51,642 bases of DNA from Desulfotignum sp. (GCA_011389575.1 JAABUB010000015.1:1-51642), one strand, 5' to 3'; shown: positions 9,064 through 18,237, numbered from the stretch's first letter. Numbers and translations are program-made. The notes: generated by a model from the letters alone, not told the origin.

Positions 9064-10341
9064 TTATTGCTCGTCTGAAATATCCAGGTTGAAGAGCTGG
9101 CGGGTTACATTCAGGTACAAAGAATCATCCCGGTGGGTGCCGGTATTTCTTAAAAACAGGATCGGGTCATGGATGGCCCGGGATGCAATGGCCCGGGTCA
9201 TGCGGCGGATGGCAGCCCTGTCCTGTTCTGACAAATGGTCCAGATGGGCCAGGGTTTTGTCACACTCCATTTCCACAATGGCTGTCATCTTGTCGTTAAT
9301 GGCCTTGATAGTGGGGACAATGGCCAGGCTGTCCAGCCATTTTCTGAACTTGACAACCGCCTGGGCCACAAACCGCTCAGCCTTGACGGTTTCGTGTTCC
9401 CGCTGCTGGATATTGGATGCCACAATGGTTTTCAGGTCATCGATATCATAGACATAGGCATTGGACAGTGTATTGATTTTCGGATCAATATCCCTGGGCA
9501 CGGCAATATCAATGAAGAACAGGGTCCTGTACTGCCGTTTTTTCATGGCCTTTTTCACCTGATCCGCCGCTATTACGTATTGGGTGGCACCGGTGGAAGA
9601 GATGATGATGTCCACTTCTGTCAGTGCGGATTCCCGTTCTTCAAAACCCAGGGCCTGGCCCCTGAATTTTTCAGCCAGGGTTACGGCATTTTCAAAGGTC
9701 CGGTTGGCCACCAGAACCTGTTTCACATTATGGGACATGAGGTGTTCCACCGCCAGTTCCGCCATCTCCCCTGCCCCGAGCAGCAGCACGCTTTTTGCGG
9801 ACAGGTCGCTGAAAATTTTATTGGCCAGTTCCACTGCGGCATAGCTTATGGAAACAGCATTGTCACCGATCCCGGTTTCCTTGCGCACTTGCTTGGCAAT
9901 GGAAAAGGCTTTGTGCATCATGCGGTTGAGCAGCACGCCTGAAGCCCCGGCTTCCACCGCAGTTCTGTAAGCTTGTTTCACCTGGCCCAGGATCTGGGGT
10001 TCCCCCACCATCATGGAATCCAGACTGGATGCCACCCGAAAAATATGGCGGACCGCCTCGTCCCGGTGAAGCACGTACAGGGCTGATGCAAATTCAGACA
10101 CCGCAATATTCTTGTGCGCAGAAACAAACAAGGTAATATCATCCACAGAGCTGTCGCTGTCAGACACATACAAAATTTCCGTCCGATTGCAGGTGGAAAA
10201 AATCAACACCTCTTTTATGTCAGGATACTGTTTCAGTTCTTCAAGGACTGCCAGGGTTTCTTCTTTGGAAAAAGACAATTTTTCCCGAAGTTCCACAGGG
10301 GCGGTTTTATGGTTTACACCAATGAGTATGATATGTGGCAT
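9064..10341 (-). CDS. hemA: Glutamyl-tRNA reductase
   Basis: HemA reduces glutamyl-tRNA(Glu) to glutamate-1-semialdehyde, the first step of the C5 route to tetrapyrroles. The protein has 425 residues. STCNRTE holds the catalytic cysteine C51. The VLLLGAGEMAELAVEHL stretch at about residues 184-200 is the NADPH-binding fold, and a C-terminal dimerisation helix region follows. It lies 10 bases after the ccsA-like gene and two genes after sirC. The order sirC-ccsA-hemA fits siroheme and heme supply in a sulfate reducer. Confidence 0.97.
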   Translation of the reverse strand: MPHIILIGVNHKTAPVELREKLSFSKEETLAVLEELKQYPDIKEVLIFSTCNRTEILYVSDSDSSVDDITLFVSAHKNIAVSEFASALYVLHRDEAVRHIFRVASSLDSMMVGEPQILGQVKQAYRTAVEAGASGVLLNRMMHKAFSIAKQVRKETGIGDNAVSISYAAVELANKIFSDLSAKSVLLLGAGEMAELAVEHLMSHNVKQVLVANRTFENAVTLAEKFRGQALGFEERESALTEVDIIISSTGATQYVIAADQVKKAMKKRQYRTLFFIDIAVPRDIDPKINTLSNAYVYDIDDLKTIVASNIQQREHETVKAERFVAQAVVKFRKWLDSLAIVPTIKAINDKMTAIVEMECDKTLAHLDHLSEQDRAAIRRMTRAIASRAIHDPILFLRNTGTHRDDSLYLNVTRQLFNLDISDEQ

Positions 10342-10351
10342 GATGTTCCCG

Positions 10352-11188
10352 CTATTTGGTAAATTCCTGGTGATGACCGCCCAAAAACATATTCACCCCC
10401 AGAAATGTAAAAATGATGATAGCGAATCCAACGATGGTCATAATGGCTGATTTTCTGCCCCGCCACCCTGAATACAGCCGCAGATGGATCAATACGGCGT
10501 ATACCAGCCAGGCTCCCAGAGAAAAAACCTCTTTGAAATCCCAGCTCCAGAAACGGCCCCATATGGCTTTGGCATATACAAACCCGGTGATCAGGCCGAA
10601 AGTCAGCAGGAAAAATCCCGTGACAATGCAGGCATGGCTGACCAGATCCAGAAAATCAAGAGAAGGCAGCCGCTTGAAAAAAAAACCCGGGGTTTTGGCT
10701 TTGATGCCTTTTTCCTGGAGCAGGTACAATATTCCTGCACCGCAGGCCAGACCCAGGGCAGCATCCCCTGTGAATACAAGCAGTATATGGCAGTAGAACC
10801 AGAATCCTTTGAGAATTTCATTGGGCACAACCTGGGTATCCGGCAGTACCATGACCCCCAGCATGGTTCCGGATAAAATAATGGCGGCAAACAATCCCAG
10901 CATCTTGAGATGAAATTTATACTGTACAAATAAAAACATGCCCCCAAAGGCCAAAGCGGCCATGGAAAGGCTCTGGACCAGGTTGTGGACGGGCAGACCG
11001 CCCAGGGCGGCTCCCATGACAACAACAGCGGCAAAATGCACCAGAACCCCTGCTGTAATCAGGTAAATGGACGTTCTGTGCACCGGCTCTTTTTGATACA
11101 CCAGATAAAACAGGTATCCTGCCAGGCTCACAAGGTAGAGTAAAAAAGCAAATTGCAGCATGGTGCCGGCTGTTTGTAATCCATTCAT
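10352..11188 (-). CDS. ccsA: CcsA/HemX-type cytochrome c assembly membrane protein
   Basis: The 278-residue protein is strongly hydrophobic, with about eight membrane segments. The WGRFWSWDFKE tryptophan-rich (WWD-like) motif near residues 210-220 marks the CcsA/CcmC/HemX heme-handling family. It lies between sirC and hemA, where HemX-type proteins are often found. It may act in System II cytochrome c maturation or in tuning HemA; the sequence does not decide between these roles. Confidence 0.85.
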   Translation of the reverse strand: MNGLQTAGTMLQFAFLLYLVSLAGYLFYLVYQKEPVHRTSIYLITAGVLVHFAAVVVMGAALGGLPVHNLVQSLSMAALAFGGMFLFVQYKFHLKMLGLFAAIILSGTMLGVMVLPDTQVVPNEILKGFWFYCHILLVFTGDAALGLACGAGILYLLQEKGIKAKTPGFFFKRLPSLDFLDLVSHACIVTGFFLLTFGLITGFVYAKAIWGRFWSWDFKEVFSLGAWLVYAVLIHLRLYSGWRGRKSAIMTIVGFAIIIFTFLGVNMFLGGHHQEFTK

Positions 11189-11200
11189 AATGTGTTGTGT

Positions 11201-11857
11201 TTATCCCTCCTGTGATGTCAGATCCTGAAAAGAAAACCCGCTGCCCAGCAAATCGAACAGAATGGTATCAATGGCAGTGATGTCCTGGTCGGCGATCAGG
11301 GCCGGCACATTTTTTTCCATCACCTGTCTGAAAACCTTTTTGTGGCCGTCCGGGTCATGGCCGGTTGCCAGCAGCCTTTTTCGGATGGCTTTCATGAGCA
11401 CCAGAAAGGTGGCATATTCAGGCCCGTATGTCCGGTCCAGGTCCTGTCTGATTTTTCTGGCCAGGGCCGGGCTGGCTCCGCAGGTGGAAACAGCACAGAT
11501 CAGATCCCCCCGGGTTGAAACCGCAGGGAGAATAAAATCCCCCGCTTCAGGTGCATCCGCACTGTTGCACAACACCTTTGCCGCTCTGGCATGTTCCAGG
11601 ATCTGCCGGTTCTGTTCTGCATCATTGGTGGCGGCAAATACCAGAAACATTCCATCCAGGTCCCGGGGATGAAAAGCGCGTTTTTTCAACAGGACCCTCG
11701 GCAGTTTTTCCAGATCTTCACACATTTTCTGAGAAACCACTGTCACCTGAGCACCGGATCGGACAAGGGTTGCCGCTTTTCTGGTTCCCACACGTCCACC
11801 GCCTGCCACCAGGCAGTTTTGGTTTTTGACATTCAAAAAAACTGGATAATATTTCAT
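11201..11857 (-). CDS. sirC: Precorrin-2 dehydrogenase (siroheme synthase N-terminal type)
   Basis: The 218-residue protein corresponds to the Met8/CysG N-terminal module that oxidises precorrin-2 to sirohydrochlorin with NAD. The nucleotide-binding CLVAGGGRVGTRKAATLV is at residues about 15-32, and ICAVSTCGASPALARKIR is the conserved active-site region. The methyltransferase part of CysG is absent. As first gene of the sirC-ccsA-hemA operon it links siroheme (the sulfite reductase cofactor) to heme precursor supply. Confidence 0.93.
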   Translation of the reverse strand: MKYYPVFLNVKNQNCLVAGGGRVGTRKAATLVRSGAQVTVVSQKMCEDLEKLPRVLLKKRAFHPRDLDGMFLVFAATNDAEQNRQILEHARAAKVLCNSADAPEAGDFILPAVSTRGDLICAVSTCGASPALARKIRQDLDRTYGPEYATFLVLMKAIRKRLLATGHDPDGHKKVFRQVMEKNVPALIADQDITAIDTILFDLLGSGFSFQDLTSQEG

Positions 11858-11878
11858 TTGGCTGCCCTGGGTTCACCC

Positions 11879-11907
11879 TTGTTTGTACAAAACAAATATT
11901 ATATATT
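11879..11907 (+). promoter_or_regulatory. Promoter for the amidohydrolase gene
   Basis: TTGTTT, 17 bases, then TATATT reads rightward 44 bases before the amidohydrolase start. Its -10 region overlaps that of the opposing sirC promoter, so polymerases could compete for the site. Confidence 0.45.
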
Positions 11908-11926
11908 GGCAGCATGTTTTTTTCAA
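11898..11926 (-). promoter_or_regulatory. Promoter for sirC-ccsA-hemA
   Basis: Read leftward there is TTGAAA, 17 bases, then a perfect TATAAT, 41 bases before the sirC start. It overlaps a rightward promoter on the other strand. Confidence 0.65.
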
Positions 11927-11950
11927 TAACAATCATAAGGCAGATATTGG

Positions 11951-12790
11951 ATGATCATTGACACCCATACCCACTTATTTCCTGAAATCTTTGCACAGGA
12001 CCGGTCCCGATTTTTTGATAAGGAACCGGAATTCAGCCTGCTTTACAAAAATCCCAAAGCACAGATGGCCACTTGTGAGCAGCTGATTAAAACCATGGAC
12101 CGGCATGGGGTGGATATTGCCTGCGCCAGCGGATTTCCCTGGCGCAATCCCGAACATGCCCGGGCAAACAACGACTATATCATTGGGTGTGTGAACAGAT
12201 TTCCAGACCGAATCAGGGGATTGGCCTGTTTTGACCTGGAATGGAGCGGGGCAGCCAAAGAGGCGGCCCGGTGTATTGATGCCGGGTTGTCCGGAGTTGG
12301 TGAACTTGCTTTTTATCTGTCCGGTATTGACAAAAGGGCTCTGGATCTCATGAAAGAAGTGATGGCGGTCTTACGGGAAAAGGGCAACCTGCCGTGCATG
12401 ATCCACACCAACGAACCGGTGGGACATGTCTATCCCGGCAAAACCCCGGTAACCCTGGAACAGATTCAACTTCTGGCCCAGACATTTGCGGACAACCGGA
12501 TCATCCTGGCCCACTGGGGAGGCGGTATTTTCTTTTACCATGCCATGAAAAAACAATTAAAACAGACCTTGAAAAATATCTGGTATGACACGGCAGCATC
12601 CCCTTTTTTATATGACCCTGCCATTTATGCCATGGCAGCCCAGGCCGGTGTTCTGGAAAAAATCCTGTTGGGAACAGATTTTCCGTTGCTGCTGCCGGAC
12701 CGGTACTACCGGGACCTTTCTGCATCCGGACTGAATGAAGCCCAGCAGCAGATGATTCTGGGGGACAATGCCGCCATTTTCTATGCCTGA
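11951..12790 (+). CDS. Amidohydrolase family metal-dependent hydrolase
   Basis: The 279-residue protein begins MIIDTHTHLFPEIF, with the HxH metal ligands of the amidohydrolase-2 / TatD-like TIM-barrel superfamily. A later histidine in ILAHWGGGIFFYH and an aspartate in LLGTDFPLL complete the expected metal site. The fold and reaction type (hydrolysis or decarboxylation) are supported; the substrate is not. It is a single rightward gene, divergent from sirC. Confidence 0.82.
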   Translation: MIIDTHTHLFPEIFAQDRSRFFDKEPEFSLLYKNPKAQMATCEQLIKTMDRHGVDIACASGFPWRNPEHARANNDYIIGCVNRFPDRIRGLACFDLEWSGAAKEAARCIDAGLSGVGELAFYLSGIDKRALDLMKEVMAVLREKGNLPCMIHTNEPVGHVYPGKTPVTLEQIQLLAQTFADNRIILAHWGGGIFFYHAMKKQLKQTLKNIWYDTAASPFLYDPAIYAMAAQAGVLEKILLGTDFPLLLPDRYYRDLSASGLNEAQQQMILGDNAAIFYA

Positions 12791-12809
12791 GCCCTGCTGG
12801 TTTCTGCCC

Positions 12810-12840
12810 GCTAAAAGCTAACAGCTAATAGCTAAAAGCT
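12810..12840. repeat. 7-bp-period tandem repeat (GCTAAAA type)
   Basis: Four units of 7 bases (GCTAAAA, GCTAACA, GCTAATA, GCTAAAA) plus GCT lie in the 128-base convergent gap between the amidohydrolase and phoR genes. Base 3 of the heptad onward varies while AGCT recurs every 7 bases. Nothing else is recognised in this gap. Confidence 0.8.
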
Positions 12841-12918
12841 TTCATGTTCTGTTGTGCCCGCAAGGGCATGGATGTTATTACCGACAATTTCCGCCAAACC
12901 GGCATCCCCGCCCCTGGA

Positions 12919-14688
12919 TCAGCAGGGGATGCAGATATGGAAGGTGGTGCCTTTTCCCCTGACAGAGTCCACCGTGATACGGCCGTTGTGGTATTGAACA
13001 ATATGCTTGACAATGGCAAGTCCCAAACCGGTACCCCCTTCCTGGCGGCTTCTGCCTTTGTCCACCCGGTAAAACCGGTTGAAAATTTTCGGCAGGTGCT
13101 CCTTGCTGATACCATTGCCATAATCTGTAATGGCGATATCCATCCACTGGCCTGTTCCCCTGGCGGTGATATCCACCTGTTTTTTTTCCGGACTGTATTT
13201 CACGGCATTTTCCACAAGATTTGCAATGGCCTGTTCCATCAGAATGGGGTCCACCATGGCAGTCAGGTCATTTGGACAATCCACATGTATCTGCATCTGT
13301 TTTTTATCTGCCATGGCCCGGCAGGAGTCCACCGCATCTTCAATCAGTGTGGACAAATGGTTTTCTTCAAATTCTATTCCGGTTCCCTCCAGGCGCTCAA
13401 GCCTGGACAGTGCCAGCAGGTCATTGATCAGTTCAATCATCCGATTGACATTTTTTTCTATGATTTTTAAAAACCCGGCAGCATCTTTGCTTTTGTCTGC
13501 CACCATTTCCTGAAGGGTTTCAATAAACCCTTTTATGGTGGTCAACGGGGTTTTGAGTTCATGGGACACGTTGGCGGCAAAGTCCTTGTGCATTCTCTCC
13601 AGCCGGCGTATGCGGGTGATGTCATGGAAAATGATCAGGGTACCCATGCGCTTTTCCCTGGCATCCCACAGGGCACTGGAATGGATATTGAAAATATGGT
13701 CTCCATCCCGCTGAATGAAAATGTCATTCTCCACCGGTTCATGGGTGGAAAGGGCTTTTTGAATAAAATTCTGGAGTTCAAAGTTCCGGGCCACCTCCAG
13801 GATGTTCCGGTGTTTCAACTGGTCAGGGGGGAAGTTGAAAATTCTGGCAGCAGCATTGTTAATGGTGATAATCTGCTCGTCATTGCCAATGGCGATAACC
13901 CCTTCCTGCATGCTGGAATGCACTGCTTCCAGCTCTTTTCGGCGGTCCAGGGAATCCTGGATCCGGTCATCGAGATTTTGCGCCATCTGGTTCATGGCCC
14001 TGGCCAGATCCGAGAGTTCTTCGGTATCAGGCAGTGCCAGGCGGTTGGACAGATTTCCCCGGGCAAAAGCCTGGGCCCCCTGCTTGATATGTTCCAGCGG
14101 TCTGATGATTCTGCGTGATACATACAAGGACGCCGCAGCTGCGGCAATAACTGTAAACACAACAAACAAAAAGATTTTATTGCGCATGTCATCGATATTT
14201 TTGTCAATGGCAGAAATGGAAAACGCGGTTCTGACCACAGCCCTGATCCCTCCTTCATGTGTGGTCACAGGCAGGGCAATATACATCATGGTGTCATCCA
14301 GGGTGCTGCTGTGGCGGACGGACATGCCTTTTTCCCCCATCAGGGCGGTCTGAATCTCAGGCCGGTTTTTGTGGTTTTCCATGGGTTTGATCCGGGCAAA
14401 GGAATCTCCCACCACCTCTCCTGAAGGCAGAATAATGGTCACCCGTGTCTGGATGGATTGACCCAGCTGCTTGCACAGAGCGTCCAGTTCCCGATCCTGT
14501 CCTTCGGCCATGGCACTGGCCAGTTTCAGCTGAATCAGTCTTGCCCGGATGGTCAGCTCTTTTTCCGAGTTTTCCAGAAAAAACTGTCTTGAATGGTTTA
14601 TGAAATACCAGGCTTCCAGAGAGAGAGAAACAATAATGATGATTAAAAAAAAAGGAAAAATACGCCAGATCAGTTTTTGTTTTTTCAT
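12919..14688 (-). CDS. phoR: PhoR-type sensor histidine kinase
   Basis: The 589-residue kinase has two membrane segments (about 9-30 and 171-190) flanking a periplasmic domain. A HAMP linker (about 191-243), a PAS domain (about 255-360), a HisKA domain with H376 in NVSHELKTPLTTIKGF, and a HATPase domain with the N, G1 and G2 boxes follow. This order matches the PhoR/WalK class. It follows the PhoB-like regulator by 56 bases, and phoU is the first gene of the set, so phosphate sensing is likely. No pst or pho transport genes are in the window. Confidence 0.88.
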   Translation of the reverse strand: MKKQKLIWRIFPFFLIIIIVSLSLEAWYFINHSRQFFLENSEKELTIRARLIQLKLASAMAEGQDRELDALCKQLGQSIQTRVTIILPSGEVVGDSFARIKPMENHKNRPEIQTALMGEKGMSVRHSSTLDDTMMYIALPVTTHEGGIRAVVRTAFSISAIDKNIDDMRNKIFLFVVFTVIAAAAASLYVSRRIIRPLEHIKQGAQAFARGNLSNRLALPDTEELSDLARAMNQMAQNLDDRIQDSLDRRKELEAVHSSMQEGVIAIGNDEQIITINNAAARIFNFPPDQLKHRNILEVARNFELQNFIQKALSTHEPVENDIFIQRDGDHIFNIHSSALWDAREKRMGTLIIFHDITRIRRLERMHKDFAANVSHELKTPLTTIKGFIETLQEMVADKSKDAAGFLKIIEKNVNRMIELINDLLALSRLERLEGTGIEFEENHLSTLIEDAVDSCRAMADKKQMQIHVDCPNDLTAMVDPILMEQAIANLVENAVKYSPEKKQVDITARGTGQWMDIAITDYGNGISKEHLPKIFNRFYRVDKGRSRQEGGTGLGLAIVKHIVQYHNGRITVDSVRGKGTTFHICIPC

Positions 14689-14744
14689 AAGGTTTTTGTT
14701 TCTTTGTTAAACCGTTTGCTCTTTTTGGCCTGTTTTCCGTCCCA

Positions 14745-15437
14745 TTACTCTTTGAATCGGTATCCCACACCCCTTACGGTTTCAATACGCGATGCATAGG
14801 ATTTGAGTTTTTTGCGCAGTCCCACGATAATCACATCGATGCTTCTTTCTGTCACCGCATAGTTTTCACCATGAATGGCATCCATGATCTGGTTTCTTGT
14901 GAATACCCAGCCTTTTTTATCCGACAAAAATGACAACAGTTCAAATTCAGACAAAGTCAGATCCACCTCTTTTCCCTGGATGGTAACCACATGTTTGGCA
15001 CGGTCTATGGTCATTTCTCCCACCTGGCGGATATCAGCGGGCGGGTCATCCAGCGCATGTTTTCTGCGGCGCCGCAAAATGGCACGAATCCTTGCCAGCA
15101 GCTCTTTGGGACTGAAGGGCTTGGAAATATAATCATTGGCACCCAGCTCCAGGCCGGTGACAATATCTGATTCCTCCCCCTTTGCTGTCAGCATGACAAT
15201 GGGCAGCTCCTTTGTCTGGGCGGAATTTTTCAAAAATTTGGTCACCTCCAGGCCGTCAATGCCCGGAAGCATGAGGTCCAGAACAATAAGATCCGGTAAG
15301 GACTGCCTGGCGATCTTTATGGCCTGCTCCCCGGTGAATGCGGTGAGAATATCATATCCCTCGTTTTTCAGATTATACTTGATCAGCTCGATAATATCTT
15401 CTTCATCATCTACAATCAATATGGTTTCTCTGGCCAT
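14745..15437 (-). CDS. phoB: PhoB-type response regulator
   Basis: This is a 230-residue OmpR/PhoB-class regulator. The receiver domain has the acidic pair at D10/D11, phospho-acceptor D54 in LDLMLPGIDG, and the conserved T and K (MLTAKG, SKPFSPKE). A C-terminal winged-helix DNA-binding domain ends in RGVGYRF. A frame continues upstream, but the ATG at 15437 has AGGA at normal distance and begins at the conserved ETILIVDDEE, so I chose it. It sits between phoU and phoR. Confidence 0.92.
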   Translation of the reverse strand: MARETILIVDDEEDIIELIKYNLKNEGYDILTAFTGEQAIKIARQSLPDLIVLDLMLPGIDGLEVTKFLKNSAQTKELPIVMLTAKGEESDIVTGLELGANDYISKPFSPKELLARIRAILRRRRKHALDDPPADIRQVGEMTIDRAKHVVTIQGKEVDLTLSEFELLSFLSDKKGWVFTRNQIMDAIHGENYAVTERSIDVIIVGLRKKLKSYASRIETVRGVGYRFKE

Positions 15438-15524
15438 GTTTATTTCCTGTATGATGTGTTTATGGGTGATCCAGCAACCGGGCAGCCGCATATACAGGCA
15501 CCTGTCCGGTAGCATTGCCCGAAA

Positions 15525-16172
15525 TCAGGTATGGCGGATGATATCCCCTTCAATAAGATAGATTACTTCTTCTGCAATATTGGTGGTATGGTCTCCGATG
15601 CGTTCAATATGCCGGGAAATCAAATACATATTGATAATCTCCGTTACCATGTCCGGATGTTCGCGGATATCGGCCTTCATGGTGTGGTAGGCATCATTTC
15701 TCATGGCATTGACTTCTTCATCCATATCCAAAACCCTGTATGCCATTTCCACATCCGTGCCCACCAGGGCATCCAGGCTCAGTTTGAGCATTTTGGCTGC
15801 CTGGTCCGCCATGGCGGTATAATCATATCCAAACTTATTCGGGTCATCGGAAGAGGTTATAAACCGCCTTGCAATATTGACGGCATAATCTGCAATACGC
15901 TCCAGATCATTGTTGATCTTGATCACCGCAACAATCAGGCGCAGATCCGTTGCAACAGGCTGATACAATGCCAGAATCTTGAGGCATTCTTCCTCCACCT
16001 CAATTTCCCGTTCATCCACTTCAAAGTCCGTGTCTATGATAAATTGGGCCAGTTGCAGGTTTTCCGTGCGCACCGCTTCAATGGATTTTTTAAAACGGTC
16101 CTCCACCAGGGCTCCCAGAGAAAGAATTTCTTTTTTGATTTTATCCATAGCCCGGTGCAAATGGTTTGTCAT
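15525..16172 (-). CDS. phoU: Phosphate signalling protein PhoU
   Basis: The 215-residue, all-helical protein shows the two PhoU repeats with their metal-binding acidic helices (EEECLKILALYQPVATDLR and the NMYLISRHIERIGDHTTNIAEE type). PhoU links the Pst transporter to the PhoR kinase and dampens signalling when phosphate is plentiful. AGGAGG lies 4-5 bases before the ATG. It heads the phoU-phoB-phoR set; the gap to the downstream regulator start is 87 bases. Confidence 0.95.
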   Translation of the reverse strand: MTNHLHRAMDKIKKEILSLGALVEDRFKKSIEAVRTENLQLAQFIIDTDFEVDEREIEVEEECLKILALYQPVATDLRLIVAVIKINNDLERIADYAVNIARRFITSSDDPNKFGYDYTAMADQAAKMLKLSLDALVGTDVEMAYRVLDMDEEVNAMRNDAYHTMKADIREHPDMVTEIINMYLISRHIERIGDHTTNIAEEVIYLIEGDIIRHT

Positions 16173-16316
16173 GGTTCCTCCTAATAGCTAAAAAACAGCA
16201 TCTGTCATGGATGCCCCACCTTTGGTATCGGTTCTCCATGGTGCAGAATGTCATATCCAAACTGATTTTTTATCTTTTTTGTGCTAGCATCGTATTAGAA
16301 CTCTGTTACGCTACAA

Positions 16317-16772
16317 TTAAATCTGGGAAGTAAGGTCCATTTGTAAAAACAGTTTGTTTCCTTTTTCATTATAGGCATACCTTGTAAAATAGGTTTCCAT
16401 AATGGAAATTCCCCTGCCATGATCTGTTGAAGCCGGTAATGCGCACCCCTGATATTTTCGCCAGTCAAATCCTTTGCCCTGGTCTTCAATTTCCAGATGA
16501 ACAGAGGTATCCCCAACAATTTTTAATGCAAACCTGACATCTTTTGTAAGATCATTTTTATTGCCGTGAAGCACTGCATTGGTCAATGCCTCCCGCACCA
16601 CAAGGTTAACGGCAAACAGATAATCAGCTCTGTGAAGCACACACAGCCGGCATAAAAGATATTTGGTAACAACCTGGCATACCGCATCAATATTCTCCAG
16701 GCAGGAAGAAAACAAAATATTAATGGCAGTGTTTGTCTGGTGTATTTCAAATTTTCCCATTTTCCGGGGCAT
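16317..16772 (-). CDS. RsbW-like anti-sigma factor / serine kinase (HATPase domain)
   Basis: The product has about 151 residues with a GHKL-type ATPase fold. NLVVREALTNAVLHGNK is the N-box, EIEDQGKGFDW the G1-like box and DHGRGISIMETYF the G2 region. This matches stand-alone RsbW/SpoIIAB kinases, which phosphorylate STAS antagonists and bind sigma factors. The ATG at 16772 follows the phosphatase stop by 5 bases and has GAGGTG upstream; a start 21 bases earlier would overlap the upstream gene. No STAS (RsbV) gene is adjacent. Confidence 0.82.
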   Translation of the reverse strand: MPRKMGKFEIHQTNTAINILFSSCLENIDAVCQVVTKYLLCRLCVLHRADYLFAVNLVVREALTNAVLHGNKNDLTKDVRFALKIVGDTSVHLEIEDQGKGFDWRKYQGCALPASTDHGRGISIMETYFTRYAYNEKGNKLFLQMDLTSQI

Positions 16773-16777
16773 AAACG

Positions 16778-17899
16778 TCACACCTCTATACAAAGGACCA
16801 CAATATCATCTTCCGGGGTCTTGTTTTCTGCAGACAAAGACCGTATCAATTGCCCGGGCGCATCTGCAAAGGAAAATGACCGCAGATCCTTGAAAACGGG
16901 CAGGAGTCTGCGGGCGCCTGCTGCCCAGTTTATTTTTTTCCCCACAGATTCCACCAGCCCGTCTGAATACACAAAAAACCGGTCACCTTTGGATACCTTG
17001 ATCCGGGATACACCAAAATGTGCGTCAGAAAACATGCCAAGAACATCCCCCTGAGAATTAACCAGGTACGCTTCTCCCTGGACCGGCAGGCATGCGGCAG
17101 GGGGATGACCGGCATTGACAAGTGTCATGGTCATGGTGGACCGGTTCATATGCAGATAACAGGCTGTCAGATATATGCCCTCAGGCAAAATTTCCCTGAG
17201 CACCGCATTGACCATTTTCATGCTTTCTCTGGGAGAGTACAAAGGCGTACAATTCTGTGCCAGCAGGGCTTTGACCGATGCTGTCAAATAACTGGTTTTA
17301 ATATCATGCCCGGAAAAATCGGCCACAAAATACCCTGTGATGTGAGCGCTGATGTCCAGAATATCGTAAAAATCTCCGCCTGCCTCCTGCAGGGCTTTAT
17401 AATACGCCCCGAACCGTGCAGCGGGATAATTCTCAGGTACAGGCAGCATGGCGGACTGGGCCTGGGCCACCTGCAGCAGTTTTGCAGCCTGATTTTGAAT
17501 CAAAGAGTTGGTGGCAATGGAAAGTTTGAGATGAATCCGGACCCGGGCCAGCACCTCCAGAGGATGAAACGGTTTGGTGATATAGTCCACTGCCCCGAGA
17601 TCAAATCCCTTGAGTTTGGCATTCACATCACTGATCCCGGTAAGAAAAATCACGGGAATCGGGTTGGTGACCGCATCTTCCTTTAATTTTTTGATCACCT
17701 CGAATCCGTTTTCTCCGGGCATTTCAATATCCAGCAGAATCAGATCAGGATGTTTTTCTCTGGCAATGGTCCGGCCTTCCGACCCGTTACCGGCAATAAA
17801 AACCTGATACCCCTCCCTGGACAGGGATTTTTCGATCATCTTCAGGTTCAACAAGTTGTCATCCACGGCAAGCACGGTATAGGGCTGAATTTTTTCCAT
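16778..17899 (-). CDS. Response regulator with PP2C/SpoIIE phosphatase domain
   Basis: The 373-residue protein has an N-terminal receiver (D13/D14, phospho-acceptor D57 in LLDIEMPGENG, K in TKPFHPLE). A short coiled linker leads to a SpoIIE/RsbU-type serine phosphatase (about 165-373) with the metal-binding GGDFYD, VADFSGHD and DDIVVLCIEV motifs. Such proteins dephosphorylate STAS antagonists when their receiver is phosphorylated. It lies between an Hpt protein and an RsbW-like kinase, giving a phosphorelay feeding a partner switch. The output sigma factor or effector is not in view. Confidence 0.88.
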   Translation of the reverse strand: MEKIQPYTVLAVDDNLLNLKMIEKSLSREGYQVFIAGNGSEGRTIAREKHPDLILLDIEMPGENGFEVIKKLKEDAVTNPIPVIFLTGISDVNAKLKGFDLGAVDYITKPFHPLEVLARVRIHLKLSIATNSLIQNQAAKLLQVAQAQSAMLPVPENYPAARFGAYYKALQEAGGDFYDILDISAHITGYFVADFSGHDIKTSYLTASVKALLAQNCTPLYSPRESMKMVNAVLREILPEGIYLTACYLHMNRSTMTMTLVNAGHPPAACLPVQGEAYLVNSQGDVLGMFSDAHFGVSRIKVSKGDRFFVYSDGLVESVGKKINWAAGARRLLPVFKDLRSFSFADAPGQLIRSLSAENKTPEDDIVVLCIEV

Positions 17900-17928
17900 T
17901 GTCCCTCTGCCTCTATGGTCCGGGGGTA

Positions 17929-18237
17929 TCAGGTGGGGATCAGGGCATCCACCCGGGTTTCAAGCGCGGTAATATAGACATCAAAATCCTCAAAACTGCG
18001 GCCCTTGGCAGCATATTCCATTTTTTCGGCTAGGTCTGCCATCTGAGTAAATCCCAGATTTCCGGCAGCCCCTTTTATGGAATGCGCAGCTGCCGCTGCC
18101 CGGGAAAAATCACCGCAGGACACCCCCTGACGGATTTTCTCCAGATCATTCCGGGTGGTATCCATAAACAATGCAACCAGTTCCAGAAATTCGGTTTCAT
18201 CCATATCCAGCTGGTCAGCCAAATGTTTATAATCCAT
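17929..18237 (-). CDS. Hpt-domain phosphotransfer protein
   Basis: The product is a 102-residue stand-alone histidine phosphotransfer domain, with H52 in AAHSIKGAAGNLG as the phospho-accepting residue. AGGAGGT about 7 bases upstream fixes the ATG at 18237; a longer open frame upstream runs into a palindromic repeat and is not coding. It is followed 29 bases later by the receiver-phosphatase gene, its likely phosphate acceptor. Confidence 0.88.
   Translation of the reverse strand: MDYKHLADQLDMDETEFLELVALFMDTTRNDLEKIRQGVSCGDFSRAAAAAHSIKGAAGNLGFTQMADLAEKMEYAAKGRSFEDFDVYITALETRVDALIPT

Noticed and set aside
12810..12840. CRISPR-like array
   Set aside because: Units are 7 bases with no spacers, and no cas gene is present.
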